A stretch of DNA of 64,000 nt, from assembly GCA_017889635.1 (NCBI GenBank), contig JAGGAC010000023.1:1-64000 (forward strand). The letters are read 5' to 3'. Origin of the DNA: Bacillota bacterium (lineage in GTDB: Bacteria; Bacillota; Negativicutes; Sporomusales; CTSoil-080). How positions within the stretch are numbered: position 1 is the first letter of the stretch; each line of letters starts with the position of its first letter. The translations under genes and the position numbers were made by a program. This document shows, piece by piece, positions 25,750 through 32,916 of the stretch. Under the pieces are notes generated by a model, which saw only the letters and a list, made by a program, of their open reading frames with translations, was not told the origin of the DNA and made no database searches.

Positions 25750-27507
25750 ATGCAATCCTATGAGCCTTTTCGTATTGAGCTAACAAAATATTTCTTTTTT
25801 ACAGGAAAGGGCGGCGTGGGAAAGACCTCAGCCGCCTGCGCAACGGCTGTTAACCTGGCCGACGCGGGAAGAAAGGTAATGCTTATTAGTACAGATCCGG
25901 CTTCTAATTTGCAGGATGTATTTGGTGTGGAACTGGACAATAAGGGAACTTCTATTCCGGAAGTACCTCAGCTTACGGTTGTTAATTTAGACCCGATAGA
26001 AGCGGCACAAGAATACAAGGAAGAAGTAATTGGACCCTATAAAGGGGTGCTGCCTGCCGCGGTGATTGCCAATATGGAAGAACAGTTGTCAGGATCTTGT
26101 ACTGTTGAAATTGCGGCATTTAACGAGTTTTCCCGTTTTCTAACTGATGAAGCGATAAAAGATAAGTATGATCATATTATATTCGATACAGCGCCTACCG
26201 GGCATACGCTTAGAATGCTGCAGCTTCCTTCGGCCTGGAGCAACTTTATCAGCGAGAATACTCATGGTGCATCTTGTCTGGGGCAGTTATCCGGGTTAGA
26301 AAACCATAAGGAAATGTACAAAAATGCAGTGGCAACGCTGGCCAATTCAAGTACGACTACCGTTATACTTGTGACCAGGCCAGAAAAGACACCGCTATTA
26401 GAAGTAAAGCGGGCATCCGAGGAATTAAAAGACCTTGGTATTAATAATCAAATAATGATTATTAACGGCGTTATGGAAACTGATACACAGAATGATGTTA
26501 TAGCGCAGGGTATGTGCAATAAGCAGCAGCAAGCGCTGCAGAATATGCCTGAATACTTGCGATCCATTGAAACCTACTATATTCCTCTCCGGGCTTATAA
26601 TGTATATGGCGTTAAGAATATCCGCAAGATGTTAACCGATGATTATAAGGATGCTGGTGAGGATATTGCTGCGATAAAAAAGGTGCATTCGCTCGGAACT
26701 TTAATCGAAGATATGTACAAAATCCGGAAGAAAGTTATTTTTACTATGGGTAAAGGCGGGGTAGGGAAGACTACTTTAGCGGCGGCGATTGCTTTAGGAT
26801 TAGGAGAAAAAGGCGTGAAGGTACACCTTACTACTACCGATCCGGCGCATCACTTGAAGTTTATGCTCAGTGACAGTGAAAATTTAAAGTTAAGCCATAT
26901 TGATGAAAAACAGGAACTTGAAAAGTATAGAGAAGAAGTGCTGTCTAAGGCAAGGGAATCTATGGGGGATGCAGATTTGGCGTATATTGAAGAAGATTTA
27001 AGGTCGCCCTGTACCCAGGAAATCGCTGTATTTAGGGCGTTTGCTGAAATTGTTGAACAGGCAACAGATAACCAGGTCGTTGTTATTGATACCGCTCCTA
27101 CCGGTCATACGTTGTTATTATTAGATGCTACTCAGAGTTATCATAAAGAGATTCAGAAGAGCCAAGGCGATATACCGGAAAGTGTTAAAAGACTTTTGCC
27201 GCGGTTAAGAAATGCGGCTGAGACGGAAGTCGTGATTGTAACGCTTCCTGAAGCTACGCCTGTCTATGAGGCTATGCGTCTTAATGAGGATTTAGTCCGG
27301 GCCGGTATCCATTCAAAATGGTGGGTTGTTAATTCAAGCTTTTATTTGACGAATACTACAAGTACTCTATTAAAAGCTAAAGCGCAGAGTGAAGTAGAAT
27401 GGATTAATAAGGTAGTGGAAATATCGCAGGGTAATACGGTATTGCTTAAGTGGCATGATAAAGAAATTCAAGGGAAAGAACTATTGAATTTGGTTGAATA
27501 TGAGTGA
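25750..27507 (+). CDS. arsA: Arsenite-transporting ATPase ArsA (two-domain)
   Basis: The 585-residue protein has two halves, each with a Walker A (TGKGGVGKTS near residue 18 and MGKGGVGKTT in the second half) and the DTAPTGHTL signal motif. This is the two-domain ArsA that energises arsenite export. Cys residues in GSCTVEIAAF and SPCTQEIAVF match the metal-binding Cys of each half. ATG 25750 was chosen for its AGGGAG site; TTG 25732 is possible. The acr3 gene begins 20 bp after its stop. ArsA with Acr3 rather than ArsB is an observed arrangement in some bacteria. Confidence 0.93.
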   Translation: MQSYEPFRIELTKYFFFTGKGGVGKTSAACATAVNLADAGRKVMLISTDPASNLQDVFGVELDNKGTSIPEVPQLTVVNLDPIEAAQEYKEEVIGPYKGVLPAAVIANMEEQLSGSCTVEIAAFNEFSRFLTDEAIKDKYDHIIFDTAPTGHTLRMLQLPSAWSNFISENTHGASCLGQLSGLENHKEMYKNAVATLANSSTTTVILVTRPEKTPLLEVKRASEELKDLGINNQIMIINGVMETDTQNDVIAQGMCNKQQQALQNMPEYLRSIETYYIPLRAYNVYGVKNIRKMLTDDYKDAGEDIAAIKKVHSLGTLIEDMYKIRKKVIFTMGKGGVGKTTLAAAIALGLGEKGVKVHLTTTDPAHHLKFMLSDSENLKLSHIDEKQELEKYREEVLSKARESMGDADLAYIEEDLRSPCTQEIAVFRAFAEIVEQATDNQVVVIDTAPTGHTLLLLDATQSYHKEIQKSQGDIPESVKRLLPRLRNAAETEVVIVTLPEATPVYEAMRLNEDLVRAGIHSKWWVVNSSFYLTNTTSTLLKAKAQSEVEWINKVVEISQGNTVLLKWHDKEIQGKELLNLVEYE

Positions 27508-27527
27508 ATGAGGAGAGGGGGCAGAGT

Positions 27528-28598
27528 ATGTCCAACACGGTTAAAAGGTTGGATTTTTTCGAAAGGTATCTAACTATTTGGGTTTTTGGATGCATTGTTA
27601 TCGGTATTGTACTTGGTAAGCTGTTTCCCGGATTGGTTAGCGTACTAAGTCAGTTAGAGGTAAGCCATGTGAATTTAGTTATAGCGATCCTTATTTGGCT
27701 GATGATTTATCCTATGATGTTGAAAATCGATTTTTCAGCAATTCTAAAAGTGGGGGAAAGACCGAAAGGTTTACTTATTACACTTTTTGTAAACTGGATT
27801 GTCAAACCTTTCAGTATGGCCTTTCTCGGTTGGCTATTTTTTAAAAACCTGTTTTTGCCTCTTATCGGAATAGAGTTAGCTAACGAGTACATGGCGGGAG
27901 TGATTTTACTTGCGGCTGCCCCGTGTACGGCGATGGTTTTCGTTTGGAGCTACCTTACGGATGGTGATCCGGCGTATACGTTGGTGCAGGTTGCGATTAA
28001 CGACTTGATTATGTTGGTATTGTTTGCGCCGATTGTTATGTTTTTGTTAGGGGTATCCAATATTGTTGTTCCCAAAGATGTCTTGTTTATGTCGGTGCTG
28101 CTGTATATTGTTATTCCGCTGGGAGCAGGATACTTTACAAGGAAGATTCTTCTTAATACGAAAGGTGAACAATGGTTTAATACTAATTTTCTTGCGCCGC
28201 TGAAGCCGGTTACTATTATTGCATTGCTGGCAACTTTAGTCATTATTTTCGCCTTCCAAGGCGACGTGATTTTAGGGAATTGGTTCAATATTGTTTTGGT
28301 AGCAATTCCGATAACCATACAGGTTTACTTTAACTCGTCTTTAGCCTATTGGTTATCAAAGCATTTTAAGGTTCCTCACAGTATTGCCGCACCAGGGGCA
28401 TTGATCGGGGCCAGTAATTTCTTTGAGCTTGCGGTAGCGGTAAGTATATCATTATTTGGCTTAAAGTCAGGAGCGACGCTGGCTACGGTGGTTGGCGTGT
28501 TAGTGGAAGTGCCGGTTATGCTGTCGGTTTGCAATTTCTGCAATCGGACGCGGCATTGGTTTATGTTTGAAAAGAAGAAGATAACGGATAAGGGATAG
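27528..28598 (+). CDS. acr3: Arsenite efflux pump Acr3
   Basis: The 356-residue protein has ten membrane segments and the Acr3 patterns ILIWLMIYPMMLKIDFSAI, ILLAAAPCTAMVFVWSYLTD with the conserved Cys of the fourth segment, and GASNFFELAVAVSISLFG. It exports arsenite across the inner membrane. The start ATG 27528 follows the GGAGAGGGGG stretch; the open frame extends to 27504. Last gene of the arsenic operon; a hairpin with a T run follows. Confidence 0.93.
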   Translation: MSNTVKRLDFFERYLTIWVFGCIVIGIVLGKLFPGLVSVLSQLEVSHVNLVIAILIWLMIYPMMLKIDFSAILKVGERPKGLLITLFVNWIVKPFSMAFLGWLFFKNLFLPLIGIELANEYMAGVILLAAAPCTAMVFVWSYLTDGDPAYTLVQVAINDLIMLVLFAPIVMFLLGVSNIVVPKDVLFMSVLLYIVIPLGAGYFTRKILLNTKGEQWFNTNFLAPLKPVTIIALLATLVIIFAFQGDVILGNWFNIVLVAIPITIQVYFNSSLAYWLSKHFKVPHSIAAPGALIGASNFFELAVAVSISLFGLKSGATLATVVGVLVEVPVMLSVCNFCNRTRHWFMFEKKKITDKG

Positions 28599-28612
28599 TA
28601 GTTGTTGAGTTT

Positions 28613-28653
28613 AAGGATTCTAGGCTGTGTATGAACAGCGAGAATCCTTTTTT
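28613..28653 (+). terminator. Terminator of the arsenic operon
   Basis: Arms AAGGATTCT and AGAATCCTT, with an inner GCTG/CAGC pair and then TTTTTT. Confidence 0.75.
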
Positions 28654-28701
28654 GTATTTGCCTGGCAGTGATGAGGTGGTCTTGGATAGTGAATAGCTGG
28701 C

Positions 28702-28731
28702 TTGATAATTAATACAGGCAGGGGATATAAA
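28702..28731 (+). promoter_or_regulatory. Promoter of marR-hgcAB
   Basis: TTGATA (28702-28707) and TATAAA (28726-28731) are 18 bp apart, 60 bp before the probable marR start, with a palindrome just downstream. Confidence 0.6.
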
Positions 28732-28753
28732 ATATAGTTGTTAAATGCAACAG

Positions 28754-28766
28754 TTGTATGATACAA
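28754..28766. promoter_or_regulatory. Candidate MarR operator
   Basis: The perfect palindrome TTGTAT-G-ATACAA lies just downstream of the predicted transcription start. It contains the ATG at 28758, which argues that this ATG is not the marR start. Confidence 0.55.
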
Positions 28767-28790
28767 TTTACGCGAAGGAGCGATAGTCAA

Positions 28791-29234
28791 TTGGGAAACT
28801 TAGATGATGTTAAAATGTTGCGAGAGTCTATTAGGGTATTAGAAAGACGGTTGGGCATTCTTGATGAGATTCATAATTGCTGTGGGGTGACTTTTGCGCA
28901 ATGCCACGCTCTTGTTGAGATTGGCAGGGCCGGGGCGATTTACTTAAATAAGCTTGCCGATATTTTAGGGTTGGATAAAAGCACTATGAGCCGGACGATA
29001 AATAATCTGGTTAACAGCGGCATGGTCTTTCGTGATATTGATCCTGAAGACAGGCGGTTTGTTACCATAAAACTTACGGAGAAAGGCAATGAATCATATC
29101 AGAAGATTGAGACTAATATGGACGAATATTTTACCCAAATATATTATTCTGTTCCGGAGGAGAAACGGGGTCAGGTAGTAGAAAGCCTGCAAATTCTAAT
29201 TAATGCCTTATTGGAGAACCATTGCTGTGAGTAA
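28791..29234 (+). CDS. Cys-rich MarR-family regulator of hgcAB
   Basis: The 147-residue protein from TTG 28791 (behind GAAGGAG, ten bases) is a winged-helix MarR regulator: LNKLADILGLDKSTMSRTI is the recognition part and DPEDRRFVTIKLTEKG the wing. Cys are unusually many for this family: a pair at 30-31 in IHNCCGVTFAQCHAL, another at 38, and a pair at the end (NHCCE). They could sense a thiophilic metal such as mercury or arsenic, but that is inference. hgcA begins 20 bp after its stop, so it is part of that operon and its likely controller. The alternative start ATG 28758 lies inside a palindromic operator. Confidence 0.82.
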   Translation: MGNLDDVKMLRESIRVLERRLGILDEIHNCCGVTFAQCHALVEIGRAGAIYLNKLADILGLDKSTMSRTINNLVNSGMVFRDIDPEDRRFVTIKLTEKGNESYQKIETNMDEYFTQIYYSVPEEKRGQVVESLQILINALLENHCCE

Positions 29235-29254
29235 TTAGAAAAGGGAGTGTGTCT

Positions 29255-30382
29255 ATGGGATTCAAAGCAGAACCTGGGACAGGAGAATGTTCGTGTAGCG
29301 CGGCTAATAAAAATCGTGAAACTTGCTGCGGCAAGCAAGGGTCTTTGAATGGTAGGCCGTGGATTATTGGTGAGACGGAAACTGCTGTTGGAGAGATCCC
29401 GCGTGTGAGTACTCAATTATCATTATGTGATAAGCTTGGAGCATGGAAGGCACGCTGGGGAATTGGGCGGATGGATTATAAAGTACCGCCCGGTCTGTAT
29501 GCGATTGGAAACCCGGATGCCAGTTCTTTGGTGTTAGTTTCGAGCAATTACAAGATGAGTTTTGACCGACTGCGGTGTGAATTGGAGGGCCTCAATTTAT
29601 GGATATTGGTAATTGATACGAAGGGAATTAATGTTTGGTGTGCCGCCGGTAAAGGAACGTTTGGGACTGAAGAGTTGGTGAACCGGATTGAGCAGGTAAG
29701 TTTGACGGATGTTGTAGTCCACCGAACGTTGATTCTGCCTCAGCTGGGTGCACCGGGAGTTTCGGCCCATCAGGTTTTAAAATTAGCGGGGTTTAAGGTA
29801 ATGTATGCTCCGGTAAGGGCGGCGGATATCCCCGCGTATATAAAGGCCGGTTTAAAGGCTACCCGCGAAATGAGGAGAGTTCGGTTTGATATGCTGGACC
29901 GACTGGTATTAACTCCAATGGAACTGGTTGGTACAATTAAACCGGCGCTTATTCTTATCGTAGTACTTATAATGATTAACTTTTTATTAGGTAAAACAGA
30001 TTCTATATTAAGTCTTTTACAGAATACAGCGGCAGACTTTGTTCCCTTTTTCGGAGCGGTTTTAACAGGAGTAGTGGTCGTTCCTTTATTATTGCCGTAC
30101 ATTCCAGGGCGGGCTTTTGCCTGCAAAGGATGGCTAATGGGTTTATTATGGGCGGCTCTATATATTGGGCTAATTGGTTCTTCTGTAAGTTGGGGTGTAA
30201 GTTTATTTTATCTGCTGATTTTACCGCCGATTTCTTCTTTTCTGGCTATGAATTTTACGGGCTGCAGTACGTATACTTCTCTTTCAGGGGTGGTTAAGGA
30301 GATGAAGTATGCGGTGCCGGCGCAGATTATTTCGGCAGTGGCCGGTATGGTATTTTTAGTTGGCGGGTTATTTTTTGCGTAA
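29255..30382 (+). CDS. hgcA: Mercury methylation corrinoid protein HgcA
   Basis: The 375-residue protein has the diagnostic cap-helix motif NVWCAAGKG (residues 126-134), in which Cys129 should be the thiolate ligand to cobalt of the corrinoid, and the corrinoid-binding fold around it (about 60-210). The C-terminal part (228-375) has five membrane segments. HgcA transfers a methyl group to Hg(II). Start ATG 29255 follows AAGGGAG. The N-terminal extension is rich in Cys (ECSCS, ETCCGK), which is not essential to the fold. It is followed 13 bp later by hgcB, the required ferredoxin partner. HgcA is related to the carbonyl-branch corrinoid protein CdhD and is restricted to some anaerobes. Confidence 0.95.
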   Translation: MGFKAEPGTGECSCSAANKNRETCCGKQGSLNGRPWIIGETETAVGEIPRVSTQLSLCDKLGAWKARWGIGRMDYKVPPGLYAIGNPDASSLVLVSSNYKMSFDRLRCELEGLNLWILVIDTKGINVWCAAGKGTFGTEELVNRIEQVSLTDVVVHRTLILPQLGAPGVSAHQVLKLAGFKVMYAPVRAADIPAYIKAGLKATREMRRVRFDMLDRLVLTPMELVGTIKPALILIVVLIMINFLLGKTDSILSLLQNTAADFVPFFGAVLTGVVVVPLLLPYIPGRAFACKGWLMGLLWAALYIGLIGSSVSWGVSLFYLLILPPISSFLAMNFTGCSTYTSLSGVVKEMKYAVPAQIISAVAGMVFLVGGLFFA

Positions 30383-30395
30383 GGAGGATGGAAGG

Positions 30396-30701
30396 ATGGT
30401 AAAACATAAATATCTGAAAAACGTTGTTTCACTTAAGCTAGATATAGAGAAGTGTGTTGGATGCGGAATGTGCTTAGAGGTTTGCCCGCATGAAGTTTTT
30501 AGACTGGACGCAGGTAAGGCCTATATTCAGGAGCGTGATTCGTGTATGGAATGCGGCGCTTGCGTTAATAATTGTCCATTTGAAGCATTAAATGTTAATT
30601 CGGGAGTCGGTTGTGCCTATGCGATTATTAAAGGAAAATTGAATGGCAGTGCGCCTTGTTGTGGCGGATCGGAAGATGATAAATCACCATGTTGCGGTTA
30701 A
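30396..30701 (+). CDS. hgcB: Mercury methylation ferredoxin HgcB
   Basis: The 101-residue protein has two 4Fe-4S motifs, CVGCGMCLEVCP (Cys 20, 23, 26, 30) and CMECGACVNNCP (Cys 50, 53, 56, 60), a lone Cys73 in SGVGCAY, and Cys pairs at 88-89 and 99-100 at the C-terminus. The lone Cys and C-terminal pair are conserved in HgcB, which reduces the HgcA corrinoid and may deliver Hg(II). The start ATG 30396 was chosen because AAGGAGG is at 30381-30387; a longer frame to 30360 overlaps hgcA. A perfect 19-bp hairpin at 30680-30723 covers its last codons and probably ends the operon. Confidence 0.95.
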   Translation: MVKHKYLKNVVSLKLDIEKCVGCGMCLEVCPHEVFRLDAGKAYIQERDSCMECGACVNNCPFEALNVNSGVGCAYAIIKGKLNGSAPCCGGSEDDKSPCCG

Positions 30702-30723
30702 ATGACCGCAACATGGTGATTTA
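30680..30723 (+). terminator. Hairpin overlapping the end of hgcB
   Basis: Arms TAAATCACCATGTTGCGGT (30680-30698) and its complement (30705-30723) are perfect over 19 bp. The left arm encodes the last residues of HgcB. The T run is weak (GATTTATG). Confidence 0.7.
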
Positions 30724-30816
30724 TGCTAATGCGGTACTAGAAATATCTAATATCATGTATTTTGTTAGATCATTTTAATATTATTATTCCGTTTGAAGGA
30801 GGAGTTGGGGTTTTAC

Positions 30817-31314
30817 ATGAAAAGATATTGTTTTTATGAAATGGAAGAGAAATACCTGGATGATGTGCTGCAAATTTATATGTACTATGTCTTAAATACT
30901 ACGGCAACGTTTCATTCGAGGCAGTTGACAAAGGACGAAATGAGAGAAATAGTGTTTTTTAGTAGTGAAAAATATAAAACATTTGTAATTTGCGATGCCG
31001 ATACGGTTTGGGGCTATGTTCTCTTAACCCAACACAAAAAAAGGGAGGCATATGACGCTACTGCTGAAGTTACGATTTATTTAAATAAAGATATTATCGG
31101 AAAGGGTATTGGGAGCAGGGCTATTCAACATGTTGAAAATTACGCCAAAAGACACGAGTTCCATGTGTTGGTAGCAACTATATGCGGACAAAATGAAAAA
31201 AGCATAAGACTTTTTGAGAAAAATGGTTATTTCAAATGCGCTCATTATAAAGAGGTAGGACAAAAGTTTGGGCAAATGCTTGATATAGTTGCTTATCAAA
31301 AAATAATTAGCTAA
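30817..31314 (+). CDS. GNAT-family N-acetyltransferase
   Basis: The 165-residue protein has the acetyl-CoA site in YLNKDIIGKGIGSRAIQHVE and the usual later parts IRLFEKNGY and GQKFGQMLDIV. It resembles phosphinothricin acetyltransferase-like proteins that acetylate amino acid analogues, but the substrate is unknown. An open frame reaches back to 30793 with GGAGGAG at 30799-30805; ATG 30817 is chosen, and a TTG at 30805 is too close to the ribosome site. Confidence 0.75.
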   Translation: MKRYCFYEMEEKYLDDVLQIYMYYVLNTTATFHSRQLTKDEMREIVFFSSEKYKTFVICDADTVWGYVLLTQHKKREAYDATAEVTIYLNKDIIGKGIGSRAIQHVENYAKRHEFHVLVATICGQNEKSIRLFEKNGYFKCAHYKEVGQKFGQMLDIVAYQKIIS

Positions 31315-31395
31315 AAATATAAGCAGAAAAGGGAAAATCATAATGAGGAATCTCATTATGCCAATAAAGTATTCTTTGCAATTAAAAATGTATAT

Positions 31396-31413
31396 ATTGC
31401 ATAAAAATGCGAT
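31396..31413. promoter_or_regulatory. Possible ArgR box before the aminotransferase gene
   Basis: ATTGCAT-AAAA-ATGCGAT is a near-perfect inverted repeat similar in length and A/T centre to arginine repressor boxes, 40 bp before the gene start. The link to ArgR is inference. Confidence 0.4.
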
Positions 31414-31452
31414 AAGATGTATAATTATTCAAAAAGTCTTGGGGTGATGATA

Positions 31453-32661
31453 ATGGCGAATGCTCAGATTGAAGGTACGCAAGAACTTCTCGAGGAAGCT
31501 GAACAATCTATTCTGTTTACGACCGTAAGGCCTGGTATTGTTATGGATTATGGCAAGGGCATGTACCTTTGGGATACAGACGGTAAAAAGTATTTGGACT
31601 TTATCGGCGGGTGGGCGGTCACATGTTTAGGACATTGCCCAGAGGTTATGATTAAAGCGCTTTCGGAGCAAGGTTCCCGGCTGATTAATGCCAGTCCTAG
31701 CTTTTGGAATAAGCCGATGCTACGTTTTGCTAAATTGTTAACGGACCATTCCTGTTTTGACAGAGTCTTTTTTGCTAGCAGCGGCGCTGAAGCCAACGAA
31801 GGGGCTATAAAATTAGCGCGAAAATATGGTTCTGTTCATCTTGAGGGGGCTTATGAGATTATTACTACTGTTAATGGCTTTCATGGACGGACGCTAGCCA
31901 CCATGGCTGCTACCGGGAAGGAAAAATGGAAGAGCTTGTTTGAGCCGAAAGCAGGCGGATTTAAGCATGTTCCGTTTAATGATATTCATGCCATACAGTC
32001 AGTTATTAGCTCTAAAACATGCGCGATTATGCTAGAGCCTATTCAAGGGGAAGGCGGCGTAATTGTAAGTGATGAAGGTTATATTAAAGCGTTAAGACAA
32101 ATGTGCGATGAAACCGGAATAATGCTTATTTTTGACGAGGTTCAAACCGGAGTTGGCCGGACAGGTAAATTGTTTGCTTACGAGCATTACGGTATTGAAC
32201 CGGATGTTATGACTCTTGCTAAAGGGATTGGCGGAGGTTTCCCCTTATCGGCGTTATTAATTAAAGAAAAGTTTAATATTTTTGAGGCGGGTGATCAGGG
32301 CGGAACATATTCAAGTCAACCGCTTGGTATGGCGGTAGGCTTGGCGGTAGTGAATGAGGTTATTCAGAAAGAACTGCCTAAAAAGGCTGAAAAACAGGGT
32401 AAATATATTCAAGCGAGGCTGTGCGACATTGCCCCAAAGTATGACTTACAAAACATTAGAGGTAAAGGTTTGTTAATAGCTTTTGATTTACCTGCCGATA
32501 AAGGCGGTGAAATTGTTTCTGAATGTCTTAACCATGGTCTTATTCTTAATGCACCAAGACCGAATATTATTCGACTGATGCCTCCGTTAATTGTAGAGGA
32601 AAAAGATATAGAGGCAATGATTCAAATACTTTCGGAGGTATTAAGGAAAGTATTAAATTAG
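31453..32661 (+). CDS. Class III aminotransferase, ArgD-like
   Basis: The 402-residue PLP enzyme has FASSGAEANEGAIKLARKY, NGFHGRTLATMAATG, IFDEVQTGVGRTGKLFAYEH and the cofactor lysine in TLAKGIGGGFPLSAL. The pattern is closest to acetylornithine aminotransferase, which makes N-acetylornithine in arginine synthesis, though other omega-aminotransferases look alike. No other arginine genes are nearby, so the exact substrate is uncertain; a possible ArgR box upstream supports ArgD. Start ATG 31453 follows GGGGTGATG. Followed by a strong terminator. Confidence 0.82.
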   Translation: MANAQIEGTQELLEEAEQSILFTTVRPGIVMDYGKGMYLWDTDGKKYLDFIGGWAVTCLGHCPEVMIKALSEQGSRLINASPSFWNKPMLRFAKLLTDHSCFDRVFFASSGAEANEGAIKLARKYGSVHLEGAYEIITTVNGFHGRTLATMAATGKEKWKSLFEPKAGGFKHVPFNDIHAIQSVISSKTCAIMLEPIQGEGGVIVSDEGYIKALRQMCDETGIMLIFDEVQTGVGRTGKLFAYEHYGIEPDVMTLAKGIGGGFPLSALLIKEKFNIFEAGDQGGTYSSQPLGMAVGLAVVNEVIQKELPKKAEKQGKYIQARLCDIAPKYDLQNIRGKGLLIAFDLPADKGGEIVSECLNHGLILNAPRPNIIRLMPPLIVEEKDIEAMIQILSEVLRKVLN

Positions 32662-32694
32662 CTATTTGGTATTCATACAAAAAGCCTTATTTAT

Positions 32695-32732
32695 AAAAAT
32701 TCTAGATGATTTATATGTCATCTAGAATTTTT
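32695..32732 (+). terminator. Terminator of the aminotransferase gene
   Basis: Arms AAAAATTCTAGATGA and TCATCTAGAATTTTT (perfect 15 bp), ending in a T run that is immediately followed by a palindromic element. Confidence 0.85.
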
Positions 32733-32807
32733 ATCTCGTTAACAGGCTGTTTTCTCCGCCCTAATAGGGCGGAGAAAACAGCCTGTTAACACTCGAACTA
32801 AGTTCGG
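32731..32807. repeat. Palindromic element copy with 26-bp perfect arms
   Basis: The stretch TTATCTCGTTAACAGG leads into a perfect inverted repeat (GTTAAC at 32738 to GTTAAC at 32790) with the arms carrying GCTGTTTTCTCCGCCCTA, and the usual CGAACTAAGTTCGG palindrome follows. Both arms carry the same changes from copy 1 (TGTAAGACT replaced by TGTTTTCT), so pairing is kept. Confidence 0.85.
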
Positions 32808-32916
32808 TACTATTGTCTATGTTGGTGAGAGGGGAAGCGCTATTTGAGTTATATAAATAAAAAGCCTAATTATAGCCATAATAGTTTTAAGGTTAGCATA
32901 TCTGGCAGGTGAGAGT

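Noticed and set aside
28758-28790. ATG 28758 as the marR start
   Set aside because: It lies within a perfect palindrome next to a promoter, and a better ribosome site precedes TTG 28791.
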